Position numbers and translations under genes: made by a program. 64,000 nucleotides of DNA from Pontibacter coccineus (lineage in GTDB: Bacteria > Bacteroidota > Bacteroidia > Cytophagales > Hymenobacteraceae), in assembly GCF_030546575.1 (NCBI RefSeq), contig NZ_JAUOTN010000002.1, positions 62,001 to 126,000 of the forward strand, in the 5' to 3' direction. Below the pieces are notes generated by a model. That model ran no database searches. It was not told where the DNA came from and worked only from the letters and a program-made list of their open reading frames with translations. The stretch's first letter is position 1; each line of letters opens with the position of its first letter. This document shows positions 1 through 8,491 of the stretch, piece by piece.

Positions 1-269
1 TAGATGCCGGCGGCTATACCTAGCGGGAAGGCAATCAGAGCGGACAGCACCAGAATCCAGAGCGTACCTGCCCAGGCGGTCAGTATACCTGCGCGGGCGG
101 CACGGCGCGAAGGCAGGCTGGTCAGGAAGTCCCAGTCAATGCGGCCTATACCTTCTATTACGATATCGATCAGGAAGATGGCCAGTACCACCAGTCCGAT
201 GAAGGTACAAAAAATGCCGAACACCTGAAAGGCCTTGTCTTTGAGGCGGTTTTTCTCGGAGTTAGTCAT
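1..269 (-). CDS. pstA: Phosphate ABC transporter permease PstA (partial, cut by window edge)
   Basis: N-terminal 89 codons of the second inner-membrane permease of the high-affinity phosphate importer; the rest lies off the left edge. A short cytoplasmic start ([12 protein letters not shown]) is followed by a first membrane helix, a periplasmic loop ([18 protein letters not shown]) typical of PstA, and a second helix ending in FPLGIAAGI. The ATG overlaps the end of pstC by 8 bases (ATGACTAA), which implies translational coupling. pstB and phoU would be expected further left but cannot be seen. The family call rests on this N-terminal pattern and on the position after pstC. Confidence 0.9.
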   Translation of the reverse strand, partial: MTNSEKNRLKDKAFQVFGIFCTFIGLVVLAIFLIDIVIEGIGRIDWDFLTSLPSRRAARAGILTAWAGTLWILVLSALIAFPLGIAAGI

Positions 270-1137
270 ACTTTTCCTGATATTTCTTTTTAATCCAGAA
301 GCTGAGGTTATTCAGCAGAAACGTGAACACGAACAGCGTCATACCTGCCGCGAAAATAGTGCGGTACTCCAGCGAGCCGTGCGGCACATCGCCCATGCTC
401 ACCTGCACAATGTAGGTGGTGATCGTCTCGATCGGCACCAGCGGGTTGAGCGTGAGGCGCGGCTGCTGACCGGCCGCAATGGCCACGATCATGGTCTCAC
501 CCACCGCTCTGGAAATAGCCAGGATCACCGACACCAGTATACCGGATGAGGCGGCGGGCACCATCACCCCGAAGGCGGTCTGCAGTCGGGTGGAGCCCAT
601 GCCGTAGGCGGCTTCGCGCAAAGAGCGGGGCACCGCGCTGATGGCGTCTTCGCTCAGCGAGGAGATCATCGGGATGATCATAACGCCCATTACGATGCCT
701 GCCGACAGCGCATTAAAACCCGCCAGCCCCGGTATAAACGATTGCAGGAAAGGCGTTACCACGGTCAGGGCAAAGAAGCCGTAGACAACCGTAGGTATAG
801 TGGCCAACACCTCCAGCAGTGGTTTGATAAAGGTTTTGAAGCGGGCATGGGCATACTCGTTCAGGTAGATGGCGATGGTGAGCCCGATGGGCAGTGCCAC
901 CGCAATGGCAATGGCCGTGGTCAGGAAGGTGCCCGCTACGAGCGGCATGATGCCAAATTTCTTCTCAGCAAAAAGGGGCGTCCATTCCTTCTCCGTCAGG
1001 AAGCGCACAATGGACACTTCGCTGAAAAACTGGACTGACTCCGACAGCAACACCCAAATGATACTGGCCGTGACCAGCACCGTGATGGCGGCCGACAGCC
1101 ACAGCAAGCCTTCTATGATTTTCTCCTGTACTCTCAA
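262..1137 (-). CDS. pstC: Phosphate ABC transporter permease PstC
   Basis: Inner-membrane permease that forms the phosphate channel together with PstA. The 291 residues hold about six membrane helices and the MetI-like permease domain. The ABC-contacting loop is clear: [18 protein letters not shown] at about residues 171-188, the EAA-type motif that docks on PstB. Helix segments include [20 protein letters not shown] and [17 protein letters not shown]. The length is typical. The gene lies 75 bp downstream of pstS, separated by a perfect stem-loop, and runs straight into pstA with an 8-base overlap. It is likely co-transcribed with pstS at a lower level. Confidence 0.95.
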   Translation of the reverse strand: MRVQEKIIEGLLWLSAAITVLVTASIIWVLLSESVQFFSEVSIVRFLTEKEWTPLFAEKKFGIMPLVAGTFLTTAIAIAVALPIGLTIAIYLNEYAHARFKTFIKPLLEVLATIPTVVYGFFALTVVTPFLQSFIPGLAGFNALSAGIVMGVMIIPMISSLSEDAISAVPRSLREAAYGMGSTRLQTAFGVMVPAASSGILVSVILAISRAVGETMIVAIAAGQQPRLTLNPLVPIETITTYIVQVSMGDVPHGSLEYRTIFAAGMTLFVFTFLLNNLSFWIKKKYQEKYD

Positions 1138-1152
1138 GGTGCTTTTGATTGA

Positions 1153-1194
1153 AGCGCAGGTATAGCCTTTGTCTCCGTGGGCTATACCTGCGCT
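1153..1194 (-). promoter_or_regulatory. Intercistronic stem-loop between pstS and pstC
   Basis: A perfect 15-bp inverted repeat (1153-1167 against 1180-1194) encloses a 12-base loop. Each arm is AGCGCAGGTATAGCC or its complement, so it is built from two head-to-head copies of the octamer that is over-represented across the window. No T-run follows on the minus strand, so it does not look like a simple rho-independent terminator. In other bacteria a hairpin between a binding-protein gene and its permease genes protects the upstream mRNA and gives excess binding protein. That role here is inferred. Confidence 0.7.
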
Positions 1195-1212
1195 GGTTAT
1201 TTCAGGATATTA

Positions 1213-2193
1213 TTATTGTTGTTTGGCCGTAGCGGCACCGGTGGCAAACTGCTCGAACTTCTGTTTCTGCTCGTTGTACACGTTGTCAGGCAGGGCGATA
1301 TACCCTACTTCCTGGGCCAGTTCACCTGCGTTTTCGAGGTAGAAGTTAATGAAGTCCACCACTTCCGGTCTAACCACGGCCTTCGAGCTGACATACAAGA
1401 ACAGCGCGCGCGAAAGCGGAGCGTAAGAACCGTCCTTCACGGTTTCCAGCGACGGCAGGATAGGGCCAGCGCCGTTGTCTACAGGTACAGCTTTCAGCTT
1501 CTGCTTGTTTTCTTCATAGTAAGCGTATCCGAAAAAGCCCAGCGCCAGCGGGTCAGTTGACACTCCCTGCACCAGCACGTTGTCGTCTTCGCTGGCAGTA
1601 TAGTCGCCACGGCTCGAGTGGCTCTTGCCCACAATGGCCTCGGTGAAGTAATCGTACGTGCCAGACTCCACGCCTGCGCCATAGAGGTGAATCTCTTTGT
1701 CAGGCCACTCCGGGCGGATCTGGTTCCAGCGCTTGATGGTGCCCTGCGCTTCAGGCTCCCACATTTTCTTCAGCTCGGCCACAGTAATGTCTTTCGCCCA
1801 GTCGTTGGAAGGGTGCACAACCACTGTCAGGCCGTCGTAAGCCACTGAAAGCTGCACATACGAAATGCCGTTCTCTTTTGCCGTCTGCGCTTCTGAATCG
1901 TTGATAGAGCGGGAGGCGTTTACGATGTCGATTTCGCCGCGCGAGAATTTCTTCATGCCGCCGCCCGTGCCCGACACGCCCACGGTCACTTTTACGTCCG
2001 GAGCCTCTGCGCGGTACTCTTCGGCCACGGCTTCCGTCACAGGGTATACCGTAGAAGAGCCGTCAATTGCGATAGAACCCGACATGTCGCTGCCGCCTTC
2101 CTGGGTGTTGCCGCCGCACGAGGTGAAAGCAAGCGAAGCACCCAACAGGATGGCTGCGCTAAGTTTGAATCGGGAAAAGCTAAGGTTTAGCAT
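1213..2193 (-). CDS. pstS: Phosphate-binding lipoprotein PstS
   Basis: Substrate-binding protein of the Pst importer. The 326 residues begin with a lipoprotein signal (hydrophobic segment, then lipobox FTSC at Cys26), so it is anchored in the envelope. The mature start holds the PstS hallmark IDGSSTVYPVTEAVAEEY, with phosphate-contacting Gly/Ser/Thr; a second ligand loop is SGTGGGMKKFSRGEIDIVNASR, and GAGVESGTYDYFTE carries the third. It is close to the SphX/PstS group of cyanobacteria and Bacteroidota. It lies 95 bp downstream of the porin, with no clear promoter in the gap, so it probably reads from the porin promoter. Confidence 0.95.
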   Translation of the reverse strand: MLNLSFSRFKLSAAILLGASLAFTSCGGNTQEGGSDMSGSIAIDGSSTVYPVTEAVAEEYRAEAPDVKVTVGVSGTGGGMKKFSRGEIDIVNASRSINDSEAQTAKENGISYVQLSVAYDGLTVVVHPSNDWAKDITVAELKKMWEPEAQGTIKRWNQIRPEWPDKEIHLYGAGVESGTYDYFTEAIVGKSHSSRGDYTASEDDNVLVQGVSTDPLALGFFGYAYYEENKQKLKAVPVDNGAGPILPSLETVKDGSYAPLSRALFLYVSSKAVVRPEVVDFINFYLENAGELAQEVGYIALPDNVYNEQKQKFEQFATGAATAKQQ

Positions 2194-2288
2194 ACAATTT
2201 GATTTTAGGATGTATAAGTTCAGTGTGTCTGTTCTGTTTGTGTTGAATTATTAAGCGGATGTACTTATTTGGCAATCAGTTGGTTTTA

Positions 2289-3476
2289 TTATAAGGCTAA
2301 TTCCATCTGTAATCTGAACTGGGTACGGTCTTCGCGACCCGCTTCCTGTATCAGCGTCACGTCGCTCTGCACCTTCAGCGAATGCCCCACTATGTATTTT
2401 GACAGGCCCAGGGTATACTGGTCCTGTGGACGTATACCTGTCACGGCTGTCGGGTTGAAATCGGTATAGCGGCCAGCCACTTCCCAGTTGCTCGGCAGCA
2501 GGTAGCCCGCCTGCAGGTTCAGGGCCCTGCCCGTCACGAAGGTTTCCGCTGCGGCGCCCAACTCGTCGCGCAGCACCACCGGTCCATCGGTGGCTTTGCG
2601 GTCGGCATACTCACCCATGGCCGAAAAGCCGCGGTACTTGAACATGGCATCCACAAACCAGGTGCGCAGGCTGCGCGTGTCGCTCAGAAAGTCGCCTAGC
2701 TGCCCTTGCTCGCGTGCGGCGTTGTTGTTGTAGTCGAAAGAAGTAGCCAGCGCGAGTTTGGGTGTTTGCTCGCGCTCGATGTCGCTGCCTACGTAATCGC
2801 CGCCGCCTTTAAACGCTCCGAAAGGCAGTATCTCAAAACGGCCCGTGTAGTCGTAGCCGCCCGTGTTGTTCACGGTAATGTCGCGGCCTTCGCCCATAGA
2901 GATGGAGCCGATCTCTCTCAGCACAACCTGTCCTAACTGGTGCTCATGGTGCAGTTGCAGACCTGCGTCGCGGTCGAGGTTGAAGCGGGAGTTGAGCAGG
3001 CTGCGGTCCACGAACTGCATCTTCTGCGAGGAGACCACGCGCTCGCGGTTGCCCGGCAGTTTGGTCTGGCCTGCCCACAGTTGCAGGTTCGGGGTGAGTT
3101 GCCATTTGACCACCGCGTCGAGGATGATGTTGTCGGCGTTATTGGTCTGGTCGGGCACGTCGCTGCCGATGTCGCTGTTGCTCAGGCCGAGCTCTATCTT
3201 ATATTCTAATCTCGGAGAAAAGGCAAAGCCGTCGAACTTCAGGCGCGCGCGGCGAATTAGGAAGCGGTCGTCCCAGTTGCCGGTGTCAGGCGTGTTGCCG
3301 CCCTGGTAAAGTAGCTGAAAGCGGGTGCCGAGCCTGAGGCTGAACGAGGAATCAGCGGCCACGAATTGGAGGCCTTTGCCGAACCTGGTGTTGTTTACGG
3401 TCTGGGCTTGTGTGCTGGAGGTATAGAAGAGGCCGAAGAAGAGCACCAAAAGGACTCCTTTGAGGTTGTGGTTCAC
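2289..3476 (-). CDS. Phosphate-selective porin (OprO/OprP family)
   Basis: Outer-membrane beta-barrel predicted to let phosphate or polyphosphate enter the periplasm. The 395 residues have a Sec signal (to about residue 24, ending STQAQ). The OprP/OprO family pattern follows: FSLRLGTRFQLLYQGG, RRARLKFDGFAFSPRLEYKIEL, WAGQTKLPGNRERVVSS and the RFNLDRDAGLQ loop. It ends in an aromatic/hydrophobic final strand (QFRLQMELAL). It is the first gene of a likely porin-pstS-pstC-pstA operon, which supports phosphate rather than another anion. The promoter carries a four-fold 11-bp repeat about 170-210 bp upstream of the ATG, leaving a leader of roughly 150 nt. Confidence 0.88.
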   Translation of the reverse strand: MNHNLKGVLLVLFFGLFYTSSTQAQTVNNTRFGKGLQFVAADSSFSLRLGTRFQLLYQGGNTPDTGNWDDRFLIRRARLKFDGFAFSPRLEYKIELGLSNSDIGSDVPDQTNNADNIILDAVVKWQLTPNLQLWAGQTKLPGNRERVVSSQKMQFVDRSLLNSRFNLDRDAGLQLHHEHQLGQVVLREIGSISMGEGRDITVNNTGGYDYTGRFEILPFGAFKGGGDYVGSDIEREQTPKLALATSFDYNNNAAREQGQLGDFLSDTRSLRTWFVDAMFKYRGFSAMGEYADRKATDGPVVLRDELGAAAETFVTGRALNLQAGYLLPSNWEVAGRYTDFNPTAVTGIRPQDQYTLGLSKYIVGHSLKVQSDVTLIQEAGREDRTQFRLQMELAL

Positions 3477-3629
3477 GCGCTGTAATTAGTTAAGGGTGAG
3501 AATTAAGCTAATGCCATGCTGTTCTGTTTCTTACTTAGTGCGCAGTAGTCTAAGCCGCGCACTTCTTGGTGTACTTCAGAACGCTGCAAGGGTTAGTCAG
3601 GCCATTGGTGCTTGTTCTGAAGCACGGTG

Positions 3630-3685
3630 CAATATTACTACTTGCATATTATCTGAAGGTTATGACCATGTTACCGTTATGTTAA
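3630..3685 (-). promoter_or_regulatory. Four-repeat OmpR/PhoB-type operator plus -7 box, porin promoter
   Basis: Read on the minus strand, half-sites TTAACA, GTAACA, ATAACC and ATAATA begin at 3685, 3674, 3663 and 3652, exactly 11 bp apart. Exactly 15 bp after the start of the last one is TAATATTG (3637-3630), a one-mismatch match to the Bacteroidota -7 box TAnnTTTG. No good -33 box is visible, as expected for an activator-dependent promoter. An 11-bp period is the known spacing of PhoB-family half-sites, so PhoB control is inferred. The same layout precedes the TonB receptor gene at 7861-7916. The rest of the 3477-3853 gap shows nothing else recognisable. Confidence 0.65.
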
Positions 3686-3853
3686 GAATTAAGATTTGAT
3701 GGGAGAAGGCAGGTATAGGGGAGCGGACAAAGGTGCTGCCGGCAAAGCGCGTGCAATGGGTGGGGCTCACGATTACTATCAAGTCAAAAATAAGGCCCGC
3801 CTTGCCAAGCGACGAAACATGGCAGGTTGTTCTACCTGGAGTTGTAATAAACA

Positions 3854-3892
3854 AATCGGGCTGTCACAGAGGAAATCTGTGACAGCCCGATT
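3854..3892 (-). terminator. Rho-independent terminator after the beta-helix lipoprotein
   Basis: A perfect 17-bp stem (3854-3870 against 3876-3892) with a 5-base loop, GC-rich in the middle and followed on the minus strand by TTTGTTTATT. It starts 17 bases past the stop of the lipoprotein gene and separates the receptor/lipoprotein pair from the porin-pst operon. Confidence 0.85.
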
Positions 3893-3908
3893 ATAGGGTA
3901 ACTCTTAC

Positions 3909-5042
3909 TTAGAACTTGTAGCCAGTCCAGCCGAACGCTGATGTATTGGCACCTGTGATAGCGCTGTTGGCTTTAATGTTAGCATTGTCAGGGTTCTTCA
4001 CTTCCTGGCCTTTAACTGTCATGCCGCCATTATGGTACTCAATGACAGTTCCCGCATTTCCATTGCCCTTGCCATCCGTCAGGTCGATCAGGTCTGTAAC
4101 AGCACCGCCTTTAACCAAGAGGTTGGAGATAGTGGCCTTGGCGCCTCTGCGCACTTTCACAGCATCCTGCATCTCAAAAGTAGATTCGTTTACGATCGTG
4201 ATGTTCTTGAAGATGAAATCAGACTGGTTCACGTCGCCAGGAGTGTTGCCGTCCAGGTTGCCGTCCAGCTCAGCGCCTCTTGGGTCGGACTCTGTACTGG
4301 TGTAGCCGGCCTTCCAAACACCATAGGCGTTATCGAGTGTGCCCGACCAGCCCTGCGTTACGTCAAACATGTCGTCGTCAGAGTCCACTACCATTAGGTT
4401 CTTTACATTTACGGAGCCACCAAAAAACTCAACTGCATCATCAGCACCGTACGGTATGTAAACGTTTTCGATTTTAGTGCCACTTCCCACGCCATTTAGA
4501 GTCAGGCCATTGTGCTCGATATCGGCTGAGGACTTTGCGCCGGTATACTCCAGGATAAGGTATTCTATTACGCCCGAGTTGTCGTTGTTATTATCACCAC
4601 CGTAGACAACAGCCGGGTTCACTTCTGTGGTGCTGGTGGTCACTTTGCCAGCCGGGCCGGAAAGTCTTGCTTTTCCATTAATGATCAAACCACCCCAGTC
4701 GCCCTGCTTCGGATCAGCTGCTGCAGAGGTTATTTTAACCGGTTTGTCGGCTGTGCCGTTCACAAAGATCTGGCCGCCCTGCTCCACCAGGATGTACTTG
4801 TTAAAGCCCTTATCGGCCTTGATAACTGTGCCTGCCGGTATTCTGAGTTTTCCTCCGTTAACCACAAGCAGCGACCCAGTTAATTTGTATTCGGTGCTTG
4901 CGTCAAGCGTTACGTCGGTAGAAATATCACCGCTTAGTTCTTTTGTGGCCGCAGGCCCTGGTTCCGGAGTTGTCGTGTCGTCGTCGTTGCATGAGAACAG
5001 TCCCAGCGGAAGGAGTAACAGGTAAAGGAATGTCTTTTTCAT
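3909..5042 (-). CDS. Beta-helix lipoprotein paired with the TonB receptor
   Basis: Function unknown. The 377 residues start with a lipoprotein signal (LLLPLGLFSC, Cys18) followed by an Asp/Thr/Pro-rich linker. The rest is rich in short repeats of Gly, Asn, Asp and Val such as GGKLRIPAGTVIKADKG, GGLIINGKARLSG and NGLTLNGVGSGTKIENVYI, the look of a right-handed parallel beta-helix. Acidic loops (SDDDMFDVTQ, DADDAVEF-like) could bind a cation. It lies 69 bp after a TonB receptor gene and is followed by a strong terminator, so the two form a unit. By analogy with SusD it may be the surface lipoprotein partner of the receptor, although it has no SusD fold. A phosphate-related substrate is inferred only from the receptor's promoter. 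Confidence 0.75.
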   Translation of the reverse strand: MKKTFLYLLLLPLGLFSCNDDDTTTPEPGPAATKELSGDISTDVTLDASTEYKLTGSLLVVNGGKLRIPAGTVIKADKGFNKYILVEQGGQIFVNGTADKPVKITSAAADPKQGDWGGLIINGKARLSGPAGKVTTSTTEVNPAVVYGGDNNNDNSGVIEYLILEYTGAKSSADIEHNGLTLNGVGSGTKIENVYIPYGADDAVEFFGGSVNVKNLMVVDSDDDMFDVTQGWSGTLDNAYGVWKAGYTSTESDPRGAELDGNLDGNTPGDVNQSDFIFKNITIVNESTFEMQDAVKVRRGAKATISNLLVKGGAVTDLIDLTDGKGNGNAGTVIEYHNGGMTVKGQEVKNPDNANIKANSAITGANTSAFGWTGYKF

Positions 5043-5111
5043 TTTTCTTATTGTTTATACAAATTTAGAATTGGTAGATCAACTGAATGTGACCGGAGGG
5101 TTATCGAATTG

Positions 5112-7835
5112 TTAAAACTGGTAGGTCACCCCGAAATCAAGTTGGACACCTCTCTTATAGCTGCCGATTGTAACGCTCTGAGCATTTGTATCGGAGCCGG
5201 CACCTTCCCTGGTGAGTTTATAGGCAGGGTTTAAGAGGTTTTTGGCTTTCAGACTGAGCTTGAGGTGCTCGTTAAGGCCCACTGCGGTAACAAAGTCCAA
5301 GGTTGTGATGCTTTTTTCGATCAGGTTGTTGAAGCCACGTGTACCCAGGGTGTGTACTTTGTCGCTTAGGTAGTTCAGTACCAGCGCAGACGTTACGTCC
5401 ACATTTCTGTCGGTTACCAAATTATAAGTCAGGTCCGCATTCAGTATATAAGGAGCGGCGCCTTCCAGGGTAGAGGAGGAGGCCGTAAAAAAAGACGGGA
5501 GATTTACGTTCGTGTGGATGTAGGACGCATTCAGGCCGGCATTCAAACGATGTTTCTCGGCAAAGTTCATCAGCGATTTCCGCACTTCTACCTCAAGACC
5601 GGCTGCCACTGCGTGGTTCGACACGTTGTCGTAGGTTCTCAGGCCTGCCGAGTTGCCCTGGTCTACCCGCGCAATTGGGTTGAGTATATGTTTGTAAAAG
5701 GCATTCACCGACATCTGCTCGCCTGCTGCCGGATAATAGTCCCACTTCAGGTCGAAGTTGTAATTGGTGGAGGGTTTCAGATTCGGGTTACCATTCTCCG
5801 GGCCAAAGATCCCCTGGTAGATGAAGGGCGACACCTCTCTGTCCTGCGGCAGGGTATAGGTGCGGCTGATGCCTGTTCTTAAATGGTTTTTATCGTCAAG
5901 CTCGTATTTGGCGTTAAAGCTGGGCGAGAGGAAGAGTTCATCTATCGTATTAGACCCTTGGTCAGCGCCACGGTTAACATTATAGTTGATCTCCATGTTA
6001 ACATCATCTGCCCTTACCCCTGCATTCAGAGTGAGCTTGTCTCCAACCTTGTGCACCATATCAACATAGGCGCCATGGTTGTTCCATTTAACATCGTAGG
6101 TGTCGTTGAAGTGTTCGATCCTGAAATTGCCGTTAGCCAGACTCTCCTGGTTAAAGTATGGGTCGAGGCGGATATCATCTAATCTGAAAGTGGGGAGCGT
6201 GCCTTGCCCGCCAGACCAGATAAAGTTGTAAATGGGAGCCGAGAAGTCTTTGAAGCTTACCCTGCCGCTATAGCCGACTTCGATGTAAGACAGTTTTTCC
6301 GGGTCTGCCGAAAGCGTGTATTGCAGGTTAACTTTAGGGATGAAAGCAGTTTCTGTTAATTTGCTGTTGAAGCGTTGGTTTCTTCCTTCTCCCATACCTA
6401 GTTCCACCATGCCGTTTCCGATAGACGGCAACATGAAGATTCTGCGGTCAGGCTCCTGTCCGATGACGTGGTTCACCGCAGCACCTACGTTATAGGTTAT
6501 CCTGTCCGAGAGGTCTCCGTTCCAGATGAGCTGGTTTATAAATACCGAGTTGTCGTTGACCTGCAAACGCCTTTGGTGGCCTTCGGAATTATGATCCTCT
6601 GCCTTCTGGAAGATTTCTGTTTCTTTGCCATAGAAGTCGTAGGCGGCAGCCGTGGCGGTGTGCAGGTACAGGGAGTTGAAATTCAGTTGGCTGTTGTTGA
6701 GGTTAAACTCCAGGTTGCCCGCCAGCATGTGGGAGGCGCTGCGCATGGATCTTTGGTAGTCAAAATCGCGGAAAGGATTCTCTGGATTGGTTGCTGTAAT
6801 CAACCGGGCGACTCCTTCCTGGTAATGGTACTTGTTATCCATGGAGCCCATTACAGAAAAGCGGTGTTTGTTCAGGAATCTGCTGCCTCCCGAAAAGGAA
6901 ACGCCACTGTTGAGGAGCGGACTTTTCTGTGCCGGGTCAAGTGAGTTGTTAAAGAAATGACTTGTAACATACGCCTCGCCGTTCTGGCCTGCCGGTATGC
7001 CAGATGCAGCGGCGTAACCAAATTTGTTCATGCCATCTGGTAGCGAGAAGTTACTGCCTGGCACCTGGCTGTTTATGCCGGTTGAGATGCCGATCTGAAA
7101 GGCATTGTCATCAACAAGTTCTTTTGAATTGATATTGATTAAAGCGCCCCCTACATCGCCATTCATAGACGCTGAGAATACCTTGTTCACATCTACTGAC
7201 TTAATCATGTCGCTCGTGAAGAGATCGAGTGAGATGTTCTTGAATTCAGGGTCTTCAGAAGGTATGGCGAATCCGTTCAGGGTGGTGGTGTTATAACGGT
7301 CGCCCAGGCCGCGAACGAATACATTCTTTGAACCGTCACTTTTTGAAATGCCCGAAATCTTTGCAACTGCGCCTTCAGCATCACTAACGCCCTTCCTGGA
7401 GAGTTCCTGGGCGCCAATGGCCTGCGTGGCAATTACCGATTTTTTCTGATCCAGAAGTAAGATTTGTTCGGTTTCCCTGTTGCCTTTTGCCGTGATGGTT
7501 ACCTCCGCCAGTTGCGACGTGTTCTGCTCCATCGACACGTCTACAGTTGTTGTTTTGCCTGCCATCACGGTAACATTAGCAATCGTTTTAGGCGTGTAGG
7601 ACAGGCTGTTGACTTCTAAGGTATAGGTGCCTTCTTTTATATTGTCGATGCGGAAATGGCCGGAGGCATCCGACGGAGCGCCCAGCCCCGTTCCCTGTAC
7701 TTTGATGATGGCGCCGATCAACTCTTCGCCGTTCGTGGCGTCTTTGATGGCCCCCTGTATGCTGCCCGTCTGCGCATGCACTGAGAGGAAAGCGGATAGC
7801 AGGAAAAATAGAACTGTGGTGAGATTCTGTCGCAT
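5112..7835 (-). CDS. TonB-dependent outer-membrane receptor, candidate Pho-regulon member
   Basis: Energised outer-membrane importer, 907 residues. Order: Sec signal (to about residue 21, VHAQ); carboxypeptidase-regulatory-like domain at about 25-105 (GSIQGAIKDATNGEELIGA); plug at about 120-235 with VFVRGLGDRYNTTTLNGFAI and ELSRKGVSDAEGAVAKI; then a 22-strand-type barrel with TonB C-terminal features, ending in aromatic Phe (VQLDFGVTYQF). It lacks the SusC signature and has no SusD gene next to it; its partner is the beta-helix lipoprotein. Substrate unknown. The promoter matches that of the phosphate porin half-site for half-site, which suggests expression under phosphate starvation and uptake of a phosphorus source, as an inference. 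Confidence 0.9.
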   Translation of the reverse strand: MRQNLTTVLFFLLSAFLSVHAQTGSIQGAIKDATNGEELIGAIIKVQGTGLGAPSDASGHFRIDNIKEGTYTLEVNSLSYTPKTIANVTVMAGKTTTVDVSMEQNTSQLAEVTITAKGNRETEQILLLDQKKSVIATQAIGAQELSRKGVSDAEGAVAKISGISKSDGSKNVFVRGLGDRYNTTTLNGFAIPSEDPEFKNISLDLFTSDMIKSVDVNKVFSASMNGDVGGALININSKELVDDNAFQIGISTGINSQVPGSNFSLPDGMNKFGYAAASGIPAGQNGEAYVTSHFFNNSLDPAQKSPLLNSGVSFSGGSRFLNKHRFSVMGSMDNKYHYQEGVARLITATNPENPFRDFDYQRSMRSASHMLAGNLEFNLNNSQLNFNSLYLHTATAAAYDFYGKETEIFQKAEDHNSEGHQRRLQVNDNSVFINQLIWNGDLSDRITYNVGAAVNHVIGQEPDRRIFMLPSIGNGMVELGMGEGRNQRFNSKLTETAFIPKVNLQYTLSADPEKLSYIEVGYSGRVSFKDFSAPIYNFIWSGGQGTLPTFRLDDIRLDPYFNQESLANGNFRIEHFNDTYDVKWNNHGAYVDMVHKVGDKLTLNAGVRADDVNMEINYNVNRGADQGSNTIDELFLSPSFNAKYELDDKNHLRTGISRTYTLPQDREVSPFIYQGIFGPENGNPNLKPSTNYNFDLKWDYYPAAGEQMSVNAFYKHILNPIARVDQGNSAGLRTYDNVSNHAVAAGLEVEVRKSLMNFAEKHRLNAGLNASYIHTNVNLPSFFTASSSTLEGAAPYILNADLTYNLVTDRNVDVTSALVLNYLSDKVHTLGTRGFNNLIEKSITTLDFVTAVGLNEHLKLSLKAKNLLNPAYKLTREGAGSDTNAQSVTIGSYKRGVQLDFGVTYQF

Positions 7836-7860
7836 TGTATTTGTAGTCTTATTGATGCGA

Positions 7861-7916
7861 CAAAAGTAGAGGGACTATATTACCTCAATATTAATGGGGG
7901 GTTAAGTTTCTATTAA
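7861..7916 (-). promoter_or_regulatory. Four-repeat OmpR/PhoB-type operator plus -7 box, TonB receptor promoter
   Basis: On the minus strand, half-sites TTAATA, TTAACC, TTAATA and GTAATA begin at 7916, 7905, 7894 and 7883, each 11 bp apart. Exactly 15 bp after the start of the last one is TACTTTTG (7868-7861), a perfect TAnnTTTG -7 box. The layout, including the 15-bp offset, is the same as at the porin promoter (3630-3685). Transcription would start about 20 nt before the receptor ATG. Control by a PhoB-like response regulator is inferred from spacing and gene context. Confidence 0.7.
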
Positions 7917-8170
7917 TAAAACCTAATATTTATTTATAACCTGTTGATATTCAGATAACATATGGGTGATTGTGTCGGTTTCGGCGCTGACAGGATGTAA
8001 AAGCCGCTATGATAGCGACAGTCGGATGGTAGCCGGGAAAGGTTTTAACAATATAGTAACCTTGCAATAATCTACAGCTAATATTACAGGTATAGATTTG
8101 CTGCATCAATCCTGCCTTCATCAGAAACTGATTGCGCATTATGGGTGAGATCAATTGCTGCAATCAATAG

Positions 8171-8230
8171 TAGTGTGGCTTAGTCTCCCACACTACGCAC
8201 AGGGCCCGTCTCGAAAGAGCGGGCCCTTCT
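8171..8230. terminator. Two tandem stem-loops in the gap 7917-8276
   Basis: First hairpin: TAGTGTGG (8171-8178) against CCACACTA (8188-8195). Second: AGGGCCCG against CGGGCCCT with a short loop (8201-8226), followed by a T-rich stretch (TTCTATT) on the plus strand. The rest of the gap between the operator and 8171 is AT-rich and shows no gene or known RNA. The second hairpin could end a plus-strand transcript, but no plus-strand gene precedes it. Confidence 0.45.
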
Positions 8231-8276
8231 ATTATTGCCATACCTGTGGGGAGGTATACCCTCACAAAGCTATACC

Positions 8277-8465
8277 TTAAAAGTCAGCGGTCGTGCCTGC
8301 ATCTCCGCCCAGGTACTGAAACAGGAAGTAGGCCAGTATCGCCAGCACGATGATGCCCAGGCAACCAATACCGCCACAGCCACCACGGCCTCTTCCGCCG
8401 CCTGCACCGCCCCGGCCGCCAAACAATTTACTCAACATCCAGAACCTGAATAAGCCTCTTAACAT
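8277..8465 (-). CDS. Small glycine-rich single-pass membrane protein
   Basis: 62 residues of unknown function. The layout is an amphipathic start (MLRGLFRFWMLSKLF), a Gly/Arg-rich stretch (GGRGGAGGGRGRGGCGG), one hydrophobic helix (IGCLGIIVLAILAYFLFQYLG, about residues 33-53) and a short polar tail. Small membrane proteins of this build are common in Cytophagales, but the sequence is of low complexity, so chance conservation cannot be ruled out. It stands alone, after a terminator and before the hairpins at 8171-8230. Confidence 0.5.
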   Translation of the reverse strand: MLRGLFRFWMLSKLFGGRGGAGGGRGRGGCGGIGCLGIIVLAILAYFLFQYLGGDAGTTADF

Positions 8466-8491
8466 AGTTTATACCTTAGGTGGGAAACACA

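Noticed and set aside
7940..8170. Cobalamin or other riboswitch in the gap after the TonB receptor promoter
   Set aside because: No conserved box found; only the two plain hairpins further right.
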